Shown: one piece after another, positions 55,163-64,000 of the stretch
Layout: every line of letters starts with the position of its first letter
Position numbering within the stretch: position 1 is the stretch's first letter
Origin: Ixodes scapularis
Taxonomy: Eukaryota; Arthropoda; Arachnida; Ixodida; Ixodidae
Length of the DNA stretch: 64,000 nt
NCBI RefSeq assembly: GCF_016920785.2
Contig: NW_024609837.1
Span: 54,364,671-54,428,670, forward strand
Direction: 5' to 3'
The notes under the pieces: generated by a model
What the model saw: only the letters and a program-made list of their open reading frames with translations
Database searches by the model: none
Told to the model about the DNA's origin: nothing
Translations under genes and position numbers: made by a program

Positions 55163-56629
55163 ACCGTATTTACTTGCTTAATGAATGCACTTTTTTTCCC
55201 AAAAAACTGACACGTATTTGGGGGGTGCGTTTATTACGCGGGGTAAACTTTTTGCATTTACACCGCGTATAAATGTCATATTAGGTGCCAATATCACACG
55301 GCAAGGTACTGTAACACGTCTCCACTGATGAAGGTGCACTCATAGCTGGCCGGGCCACGTCACAGTAACCATGCTTTATAAATTGCCGAACAGTTTTATG
55401 GAGCTTTTGGCGTGCCTTTTGCCAAAGGAAAAGCGCTCTATGAAGCTCACTCAGTTCAGAGAGCAATGCGACTGTTCTTAGGCCTAACCACTTTCACAAT
55501 TTCTGTCCGAAAGCGGACCCAGAATGCGTGTTTGTTGACATCATCTTGCGAAATCAATGGTATGTGAATTATTGTGTAAAAATGGACAATTTTGTTTAAT
55601 GCTTACTTCCTACCTAACTAGGACTTCTATCAGTAGTATCCACTTAGTTTTGTGTAAGGTCAATACTTTCGATTTGTTAAATTTATGCTGGACTGTGTAC
55701 TCGTGCACAAGCACGCAAGTGTTTTTGTGAGACTGATTAAAACGTATGAAGGCTTTATTTGTGAATAAACTTATTAAAAAGAGTGTCGTAAAATGAACTG
55801 TACCACATGTCAGAAATATAATTGGCTGTTTGAGGGAACTGCACAAATCAATCTCTTGGTGCATCATGCTCGGGTTTGCCACAGAGGTGCCCGATGGTGG
55901 AGGACCTTGTGTATTGAAATTGCACTGAAGAAACAAGAAGTTGAAATCCCTACCTAGGGTCTTTCTACTAATGAAAGGCGTTTGACTGGTGCAATAGCCA
56001 ACAAATGGCATCACGCAAGATTGCAGGCAGCCACAACCGGCACCTTGTTCAACCTCTGCGATAGCAGACGTTCCGAGCCAGATGCGATCCACTTTTTTTT
56101 GAGGCAATACTCTTATTCTTGTCAATAAAACACTAAAAAAGAATGATGCCGAAAATCGCTGCTGTCGTTACGCCGAGTCTCGACGAATTGCGTTAGCATT
56201 TAGTGCAAGGGTTTTGATTCGGCGAAGGATGGGAATTGCAACCTCGCAATGGTCCGCATACTGTCATCCACCGGAGCGAAAAAGCACGGCGGGACCCACG
56301 AAACCGGTCCAGTGCAAAGCAAAGACTGCTGCATGCACCAGGCCAATAAATGCTAACACATTTAAAAAAAAAATAAATGCAAAACGAGGAAAACAGATTG
56401 TATGTCCTGTTGGTGTGTTGTCGTGATCCGTCAGCTGGCATTGGAGACTAAAAAAACCTGTATGGTTGGACTTGCTCTCGTCTCTTATGCCTCTCCAATA
56501 GTGCTGGCCAACTCTTAGGAGAGTCAGGAGAACCTCAAGGACAGAGAGTCCCCTGCCCTGAACGGCAACTTGGGTGGGGGCGGCCACAGTTGCACTAGGA
56601 TATGCGGCCGCTTCTCTCCTTTCAATTGA
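55163..56629. other. Unassigned interval
   Basis: A minus-strand frame at 55610-56125 is open for 171 codons (FVGYCTSQTPFISRKTLGRD, FNTQGPPPSGTSVANPSMMH) but shows no known domain and is Phe/Leu-rich at the end. I cannot decide whether it is real. Confidence 0.25.
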
Positions 56630-56860
56630 TGCCCGGCACGAAAGGACAAACTGGAAAGAAGCCCTTTAAATGTCTGCCGGGGAGCGTTTTCCCGGAAGGA
56701 CCACTTGCAGAATTGTGTAAAGCCATTGAAAAGTGAGGCTTGTCCGAAGGCACGAGCTTTTGGCTTGCTTCGTTACAGAAGGATTCATACATAGTGTTCA
56801 TTCGGAGAAAAAACCGTACCGGTGCAGCGTGCGTCGGACGCTGCACCGGTACGGTTTCAC
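56630..56860 (+). pseudogene. Decayed C2H2 zinc-finger copy
   Basis: Fragments match the exon at 53897: GCACGAAAGGACAAACTGGA corresponds to ARHERT, GGAAAGAAGCCCTTTAAATG to the GEKPF linker, and CAGAAGGATTCATACATAGT and AAAAAACCGTACCGGTGCAG to RMIHT...RPYQCS. Several codons are lost, frames change and finger Cys/His residues are missing. It ends in a hairpin at 56811-56857. Confidence 0.72.
56811..56857. repeat. Perfect hairpin, 20-base arms
   Basis: AAACCGTACCGGTGCAGCGT, a 7-base loop GCGTCGG, then the exact reverse complement. The left arm is zinc-finger pseudogene sequence (KPYRCSV). Confidence 0.92.
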
Positions 56861-57838
56861 CCTGTTGATATGGGATTCACAAACACAAGCTGCTATGAAA
56901 GCTGCTAGAATAATGTTAACGCGGGAAAGCCATGTAAAGGGCTATCCAGAGGGGTAAAAAACATCTGTCCCCCAATTCTTGTGGAGAACGCTTGTCTGGG
57001 AGACTTCTTTAGTTTCACTGTGACCCTCGCTGCATGACTGATGCTCTTTTAGCCAAGAACTGCAGCAGGAGAAGCAACTCCATAGGCGAGTTTCATCAGT
57101 TTTGTACAGTTTTTGTTGCAGTTGCCACCCCATGAATATCTGCAGTGCCTCTGTTCTGGTGCTATTTTTTTTTTAAATTGATTGGCCCTTTGCACAATTT
57201 GGTAGGTTCCGACTTCAAAATATTTTTTTTTTTTACTTGGGGATGTCAACATTCTTGTCAGGTAGATACCTTAAATCCTACCCTTAGAGTTTTAAAAGTT
57301 CTATTTCTATAAAAGCAATCGCTGAAAATGCCAATATTGCCTCATTTTTTATGTATTACCAATCTCTTTTCCCACTGTTTCAGTCTGGCTTTGTTATTTA
57401 GTGGTTGGTTTAGTGGACTGCAATAAATTCTTCCTGTAGTTTTAATTACTACTAGATAAGAATTCGTCAAACACCAATCAACATCATCAAGCACATTGTA
57501 TTCAGCTTCCTCACACTTGTCAGTAATTGACAATGGTAGTATACTGCAAACTATTCATTTTTTGCAGTGTCAAGTTTCATGAATATTAGGAATTAAATAC
57601 TATCGTAAGGAACCTTACCAGGCAAGTGTATTCTCACATTTTACACAATGACTTCTCATTTCAAAATATTCCAACAAAAAGCATGCTGGCGATTTCGCAA
57701 ATTATTAGGCCCACAGATGCATCCTTGTTCACATCATCGTGGTATTGCACAATTTTGTTGAAGCCTAGTTATACAAAGAAAAGCTCGAGTAAAAATGCTT
57801 CCAGAAACGGTTGTTCAAGTGGTACTGTCTCAAATGGT

Positions 57839-57941
57839 ACTGTCGAGACTGGTTATAACGAAGTCGACGGGAATCGGAAACCACTTCGCTATATCCGCTA
57901 TTTCGTTATAATAGACTTTGTTATAACAAGTCTCGACAGTA
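57839..57941. repeat. Foldback element, 103 bp
   Basis: TACTGTCGAGACTGGTTATA and ACGAAGTC on the left pair with GACTTTGTTATAAC and AAGTCTCGACAGTA on the right. It could be a small pogo-type MITE; no duplication is certain. Confidence 0.65.
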
Positions 57942-60714
57942 TGTCCTAAACTTTTTTCCGAGTCGGTAGATTTTGCGCTATTTGGGCGCCAACAGACCAA
58001 AGCTGGCGAAGCGGAAACGTTTGAAATCGGATAGTCAGCGAGACCAATGCGACTTAGGCAACACTGCTTGAGCTCAAGTTAATGCCAGGTTGGGCTAGCC
58101 CAAGTGGACTACTTATTTTTGGAGTGGGTGGAAAAATCTGGTGGTTCGGCTATTCCATACCAGGGTGTTAAACCAGGACCGAAACGAGCCAAAAACCGGA
58201 ACCGTTATTTTTAGCCAAACTGGAACTGAACCAAACCGAAATCTTTGCCGCCATCTTGGGACTGAACCGGAAAAAAAATACAACGGTAACCAGTTAGGAA
58301 CGGTTCACGGTATTTTTTTATCACAAAATTAACATTTGGGAATACAAAACTGGCAGCTCTATTTTTATGCTAATTGTCGTATATAGAATAGAGTGATCTC
58401 GGCAGCCAGTTGGGCTGCGCCACCGCTGCCGGAATGCATCGAGGGAACTTGCCTTTCTGCACTAGCGACAACCTCGCAGATGTGCAGAGCTCCTTAAAAG
58501 CCCCAAGCCCGCCACGTTTTGCGGGCGACTTTGTGTCATCTGGTAAGTGGAACGGGACCCGGTAAGGGTTCGGCTGAACTTTTCTGGGGTCTGTGAGGGT
58601 ATACATTGCCACCGCATAGCCGCATCACAAGCACTACACAGAAACCACCAGCCCCAGTTGCCTGGCCCTTCCTACGGCACGTGTTCCCTACCGACAGGCA
58701 AGCTTTAGGCAATCGCTTTTCAGACATCATGGCCACTGGTCCTTGGCTTCATCAATGTCATTGTACCCACTGCTCTCGTTGCGTTGGTCGGCACTCACGC
58801 ACATGAGGCAGCTCCGCCGGCTCCGCAATGTGCTGCGGCCCTTGGCTCCAATTGAGATTGTAATGCGTCGACGCCTCCAAATGGCAAAGCTCAAAACAAC
58901 GACACGGTTGTCTTTGCACGACATGACGCCAAGGCTGCGCCAGATCTCCCGAGATGCATCACTCTCTTCGATGACTCATCTGGAAGCTCTCGCCAGACTC
59001 CCGGCATTTAGGATGACAAATATAGCTATCCGTTTAAAATACTACCATGCGATTATTATTTGCAGGTTTAACTGACCCTCCGACTTATTTTTCGATGTTT
59101 TGTGTATATTTTAAGTTTTGATTCAGTATTCCTTCAAGATTTATGCCCGTTACTTCAAGAATGTAATGAATTACACATACAAATTATTCAGCCTTCAATG
59201 TGATGAATTACAGATATTAATTACAGCGTACAAATATTCAAATGCTTTACTCGTTATACAAGTTACTTTCACATTCTATTGCTCGGGTACTTAACGAAAT
59301 AAATAAAACGTAAATCTGTAATACTCCTTTCAATGTTTCCAAACTACCACCAGTTTATTGTGCAATTTCTATACCTGTTTTCACCTCAAGAAAAAGCAAG
59401 TTTTGTGCATTGTTCATACGCACTGCAAAGTAGTTCCTACGAGATTTGGTTGTCGGAGGAAAAAGCCATGCTTTTGGCATTTGGAGCACATAAGTCTTGA
59501 TAAGATAACATATATCTAATCTAAAATTCACCTACATAGCATATCTTAGTTATCAACATGGGTAATTTCGTAACGCTCTGCAAGGAGCCAAACTTCTTTC
59601 ACTACAATTCTTGAGAATAAACAGTGAAAGTGATACAGTATATTTGATCTCATTAGTGGGTAGCAACATTAAAAATGCCATAAAAGCTCTGCCTCGTGCA
59701 CGCATGTTGCCTTCTCTCGTGCTTTGATTATGTGCTTGCGAGACTCCGTACTATTACCCGAGGCAGAAAGCCACGAGCTCAGGTTTGGGCACAGCTTTGG
59801 TTGTGTTGGCACTTGCACATACGCTAACATTTTCGGATGCCGCACCTTCGTTCCCACGACATTCCCCAGACCGGTGGCAATCAGTTCGTTACACGACATT
59901 TCATTCACAGTTTGTTTCATCGAGAGGTGCTCGCACTGCTTTAATCGATGCATCTTTCGACATTTTGTCAAACGCGTTTCTCCGTGTACGCTGCTTTGGA
60001 CGCTGGCATGCCGGTGGTAGCCTAGCTTGCCAAACACTCGGCAGTTCCAAGGAGGCTTGCCATAATCTCGATTGCGAGTTAATAATCGATTTTCCCCGAG
60101 CGAGTGCGCAGGCACTATGGCACAGTACGAAACTTCAAAACACAAGGAGACTGCTCAAAAATAGGTGCACAAATGCAACTTCGAATGAAGTCGGATTAAA
60201 AGGTGCTCTGCACAAAGATGGCTGGTCCCACAGAGAAACAAAATCGTTAGAAAACATTTCAGAGTCAGTTCAGAGGAACAAAATAGTACACCATCATCTG
60301 CCACAGTGAGGTGAATTTGTGAAGTAGAAACAAATTAATTCTACGTCACTTTCCTCGCACGCACGGGGCACACTACCCAAGAGCAGTTGATCGCGCTCCA
60401 GCCCGACCGTTATCTACAGAAAAACAAACAGGTGACGAACCTCTACTTGCTCCGAAGTCGACAAAAAACTACTTATTGAGATCATTTATCCCGCCTTCGT
60501 AGAGCCACCCCCGTCCCAATATATCCATGAGCTTGAGGAAAAAAAATTATCAGGATGGCGACTCATCATCATAGTGACAAAGGAGGCAGTTGGGTTCCCT
60601 TCAGCCCGTTGGGGGGTTGTTGTTTAAAACAAGGAACTTTCACAACAGCATTTATCCTGCTTTCAAAAAATTAAAGCATTTAAATTCTTGAAAAGAAAAA
60701 AAAAAAGAAGGCTT
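57942..60714. other. Unassigned interval
   Basis: Contains GGAACCG-type degenerate repeats (58140-58310) and TAATTACA-rich sequence (59150-59230). A frame at 59785-60309 begins with a hydrophobic stretch but has no ATG start there and no domain. No exon is supported. Confidence 0.35.
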
Positions 60715-61018
60715 TCATCCCAGCAGGGGATTCTGAATGAGTCCGTTGTGGCCGTCTAGCTCGAGGTGCTCGTAGACATAGCTGCGGTTGGAGCGGCACT
60801 CGTCCCCGCACTTGGCCGACCCGCACTTGGGGCAGGGGAAGTGGCAGCCGGGGCAGCCCACCATCAGGCAGTCGCAGGAGTCGCTGTTCGACCCAATGTG
60901 CAGGCCACGCGAAGTGTAGTGCCGCGAGCCCCGACCGCCCCTGCGCAGAGGGACCCTCCGATCGTACAAAACGCCTTCTCTGCGGAGCTTTTGTACCGCC
61001 GTCGTAGACCGACGGCGT
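60715..61018 (-). CDS. ARL14EP: ARL14EP-like protein, terminal exon (ARF7EP_C domain)
   Basis: On the minus strand an acceptor TTGCAG (61024-61019) opens an exon that reads RREGVLYDRRVPLRR, then SCDCLMVGCPGCHFPCPKCG and SAKCGDECRSNRSYVYEHLE, ending QNPLLG with TGA at 60715-60717. The dense Cys pattern C-D-C-L-x4-C-x-GC-x-x-P-CPKC-x4-CG-x-x-C-R-x-NR is the ARF7EP_C domain of ARL14 effector proteins. In vertebrates ARL14EP links the small GTPase ARL14 to myosin 1E on MHC II vesicles; that role is not expected as such in an arthropod. All expected Cys appear present. Orthology to ARL14EP rather than ARL14EPL is not resolved. Upstream exons, at higher coordinates, were not found. Confidence 0.82.
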
Positions 61019-61319
61019 CTGCAAGCCGACTCGCGGCCAGTCGCGGTCAAGGGCTCTGCCTTTGTTCACGGCCCCCGACCTCCCGAAAAAGACGGAGGGG
61101 ACCAGGCAACAGCTACAGGAAGAGCCGCGCCGTTTTGCATGGTTAGTGTCCTCGCCGAGAACGTGCACGCGCACCGAAACGGCAACGTTTCTCGAGAAAC
61201 GTGCACGTTTTTCCCGAAACATACTTCCCCGTGGGGCATAAATGCGGCATGGACGTACGGGGTGTTCTGGAAAGTTCTTTACGAGTTTGCATGGGTGTAG
61301 GAAATTTATGGCCAAGTTA

Positions 61320-62120
61320 GGGCTGGTTCTCACGTTTGCGTTTGAGCGGGATCAACTGCGACGCAACCGCTTACGAGAAAACATCAGTGTGTCTAGATAT
61401 GAGGGCTTCCAACTGCTCCGTCGGGGTCGCACGTTTTACGGTCGCATTTGCGACGCGAGGTACGAGGAAAAGGCATCATCGTCTGCAAGCGTCTCCACCT
61501 TTTGCTCATCCTCCCCACTCAATGTCTTGTTTGCCAAACTTCAACACGCCTAATTTGCGGAGGTGCTGTATGCCATTAAATTGCGAATTCTCTCTATGGT
61601 TTCAGTTGCTCCCTCTCACCAATCTCTCCGGCACGGAGTAGAGAGCCTAAATCAAAGAGAGGGTCCACCTCATACTGTGGGGAGCATTTGCAATTTAATG
61701 GTGGATGCCTCCCACGGAAATAAGTCTCAGGAGCATGTGCGCTGCGCTTTCGTGTGGCGATGCATTTGCAGACGGTCGGCGCTTTCGGAATTATTCTTGC
61801 AGACACAACCCATCCATCGCATGACCCCAATCCTGCGGTTGGAAACTCTCCGCAACTCTCTACCGTCCAGAAAACACACTGGCGCCATCCATCGCGTAGC
61901 CCCGCCACGTTTCCGGTCTGCATAGAACTGGCTTTCGCGACGTTTCATTGAATCGACGCGCTGCCGACGAGAAATAGTCTTATAATGTCGTCGGAAGTAT
62001 TTTCAGGTGAAAGAACGATCGTGTTTTGGGGCTACCGAACAGACGGCGGTCTCGTCGTAAGCGGTCACGGGCGATTGCAACGTGGCCGACCACGCTCGAA
62101 TGCAAACGTGAGAGCCGGGC
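61320..62120. mobile_element. MITE-like element, about 800 bp
   Basis: The left end GGCTGGTTCTCACGTTTGCG TTTGAGCG pairs with the reverse of the right end (GGCCCGGCTCTCACGTTTGC ATTCGAGCG). CCGCTTACGA and CGTTGCAATCGC-like words continue the pairing inwards. No clear target duplication or coding part. Confidence 0.6.
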
Positions 62121-64000
62121 CTTGTGCAGGGCTAGGGACACTAAATGAGCTACGCTTAGACTATCGTCACTCCATTCCTAGACTGTCACGGGTGCCACCA
62201 TTTCCTTGCCCCATGCAGAGTGGACGCAATTGGCGACAGTTGCAAGCTGGCCCGGGTGTCGTTACTTTCCAGCACGAAACGAGCTACTGCCGAGGGAGCG
62301 ATGCTGCCATACTTTACATTTCATGCCATCTGATCCATTTGTAGATATATTTTGAATGCTAGCTACAATTATAACTCGAGCAATAAATCTCCAAATAATT
62401 ATTTGCAGCACACGAGTACAGGACCTAGCTTCCCTCCACACGTACGAAGAGAACCGTTATCGTTTCCTGATAACGCTTTCCAGTGAGTCATGCGGAGACC
62501 CCACCAAAAAATATGCGGCACAAAGTCCAAGACTGAGTGCCGCATTTCATGCGAGCAAGTGATGACAAAGTATGCATTCAACGAAAAAAAAAAGTGGTGA
62601 AAATATTAATCAGCTTTCCAGGGCCTGTGCTCCCCACCAGGGTGTAGGCACCTTCGGTGCTTCATTATGACAGATAACTAAAGTGCTCCACATGGCTTTA
62701 GGCTTTTTAAGCACCTGGGGAGGCACACAGGAGGAAGCTCTTCAGTTTAGTCGATAGGAGGTGGCTCGACATTAGGAAGGAACAAACAAAAATGGCTCCA
62801 AGAAAGCTGTTCCACATCTAGAGTTTGAAAGCAAAATATCCCCGCTTTAGTGGCCCAGTGTGAAGCCACAGATGACAATCATCCAGCCTGAAACAAACAA
62901 ACAATTAAGGATAGCCCAGGTTTATAACAATCTTGACAAATTTGTTAAGGTTTTTGTGTTCATGCAAAAACCTTTACTGGAATCGAACAGGTTTTCTGTT
63001 ATTACTGATGATGAAGCTATTTTGAAACCCCAGTTAGTGCTACATTCGGTTTGGCTAGCCTCGAGGTTTAGTACACAGTGCACTTGCAGATAGCCAACAA
63101 AAGATAGCAGGTGGTCATGATTCATGACCAGCTGTCAAATGTAAGAGAACTCAAAAAATTGATGCGAATAAAAGACCCGTAATTTTTTAGGAACGAAAAT
63201 GTAAAAAATTTAGAGGATGAAGGGCATTATGAAATTTACACGAATTAAGATGTTACACATTTTATATTATTAAACAACGTTATGAAATTTTATATAAATA
63301 GAAATTTTACATAAAACTTGATGAAGAACATTATGAAGAAAGAGATCAAATTTATGCGGATGAAATATTTTCTTTGATTTTATACAAAAGAAGATGTTAT
63401 AACATTTATATGAAGGACATTATGAAATTTGAGATAGATGGAGAAGTTCTACAAATAAAAGGAACTGTCATGCTTAATGAACTTTCAAAAAGGCAACCTG
63501 ATCCTTTAGCTGACTGTGGAGTCAGGGAGAAGGGGCCACACCGCCATTTTGGCTCCAACCCTTGAGGTACTCTTTTGAGAGCGAAGTACTTGAAAAAGGG
63601 AAAAAAACACACACACATACACACTCAAACCAATTATGCACACTGTAGTATGGCACCATTACACAGTACGTACAGTAAAATCCCTTCAAAACCATTAAAA
63701 AACCACAAAGTAGTAGCTCACACAGAGCAGTCACACTGATGACAAAAACTAACAAACATTTTCACACCCCATCAAATTTTGAAACAGAACTCAGTAAACA
63801 CCCAACTAAAAACAAGTTTGCTGGGTTATAACTACGGTTCTGAGTTTCCGGATAAATGTGATCAAATCCGAAAAATGCCTGCCAGTAAAAATATGGCAAA
63901 TTCAGATTTATATGCATATACAGGGTATCACAAAAGAAAATTTACACTGTCTTCTTTACCGCAAAAATAAACTAGGCATCGCTGAACACTCATTTTCCGC
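62121..64000. other. Unassigned AT-rich end of window
   Basis: No exon, RNA gene or repeat terminus is recognised. At 63170-63480 ATGAAATTT and ATGAAG words recur, giving a low-complexity pattern. Confidence 0.4.

Noticed and set aside
59785..60309. 174-codon frame with signal-peptide-like start
   Set aside because: The frame starts at a TTG, no ATG gives the hydrophobic start, and an overlapping minus-strand frame is also long. No domain is seen.
1..64000. CRISPR arrays, bacterial operons, phage or plasmid functions
   Set aside because: The window has spliced animal genes, SINEs, LINEs and LTR elements. No spaced direct-repeat array or ribosome-binding-site operon pattern was seen.
1..64000. 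Stand-alone tRNA or rRNA genes
   Set aside because: The only tRNA-like sequence is the degenerate B-box in the SINE copies. No cloverleaf with both arms was found by eye.

Overview
This is eukaryotic, repeat-dense DNA from an animal nuclear genome. It holds three recognisable host genes, of which only parts are seen. Everything else I can identify is transposable-element (TE) material or simple repeat. The organism is most likely an ixodid tick or a related chelicerate. That is an inference from the mix of TEs: tRNA-derived SINEs of the kind known from ticks, Penelope-like elements with GIY-YIG domains, I-like LINEs with RNase H, and abundant small inverted-repeat elements. The sequence alone does not prove it.

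Layout. (1) 1830-23423, plus strand: six coding exons of TANGO2, with matching splice phases, a stop codon and a polyadenylation signal. The N-terminal exon or exons lie outside the window. Its introns are filled with SINEs, hAT-type MITEs, foldback sequences and poly-G/poly-C tracts. (2) 23.8-26.4 kb: a perfect-arm palindrome built from a Penelope-like tail, a Penelope-like GIY-YIG fragment, and a hAT transposase remnant. (3) 26567-32510: a nearly complete Gypsy-type LTR retrotransposon with two LTRs and a 4-bp target duplication. It is broken by a 655-bp TA-flanked MITE inside RT and by two frameshifts in the integrase. (4) 32.8-33.6 kb: a terminal-inverted-repeat element carrying an array of CRE-like octamers and E-box palindromes. 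(5) 34-38.8 kb: an I-like LINE with a MITE inside it, a Penelope-like element whose parts are inverted relative to each other, and three copies of an unassigned repeat, two of which form a long inverted repeat. (6) 38.9-43.8 kb: a hAT MITE, then a THAP-domain exon inside a 2.85-kb segment bounded by inverted repeats. (7) 43.9-45.0 kb: a LINE RT fragment with an internal inverted duplication. (8) 45-53.8 kb: mostly unassigned sequence with several MITEs, a third Penelope-like fragment and a third member of the TIR family. (9) 53897-54366, plus: terminal exon of a C2H2 zinc-finger gene, followed by a decayed zinc-finger copy near 56.7 kb. (10) 60715-61018, minus: terminal exon of an ARL14EP-like (ARF7EP_C) gene. 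The rest, to 64 kb, is AT-rich and unassigned apart from one MITE.

The host genes show no operon-like relationship. The strongest candidates for something under-described are the TIR family at 0.3-0.9, 32.8-33.6 and 52.1-52.4 kb, whose interiors are arrays of short regulatory-looking palindromes, and the 40.9-43.8 kb THAP-containing segment. All identifications come from reading translated sequence and comparing with families known to me. No database search was run.
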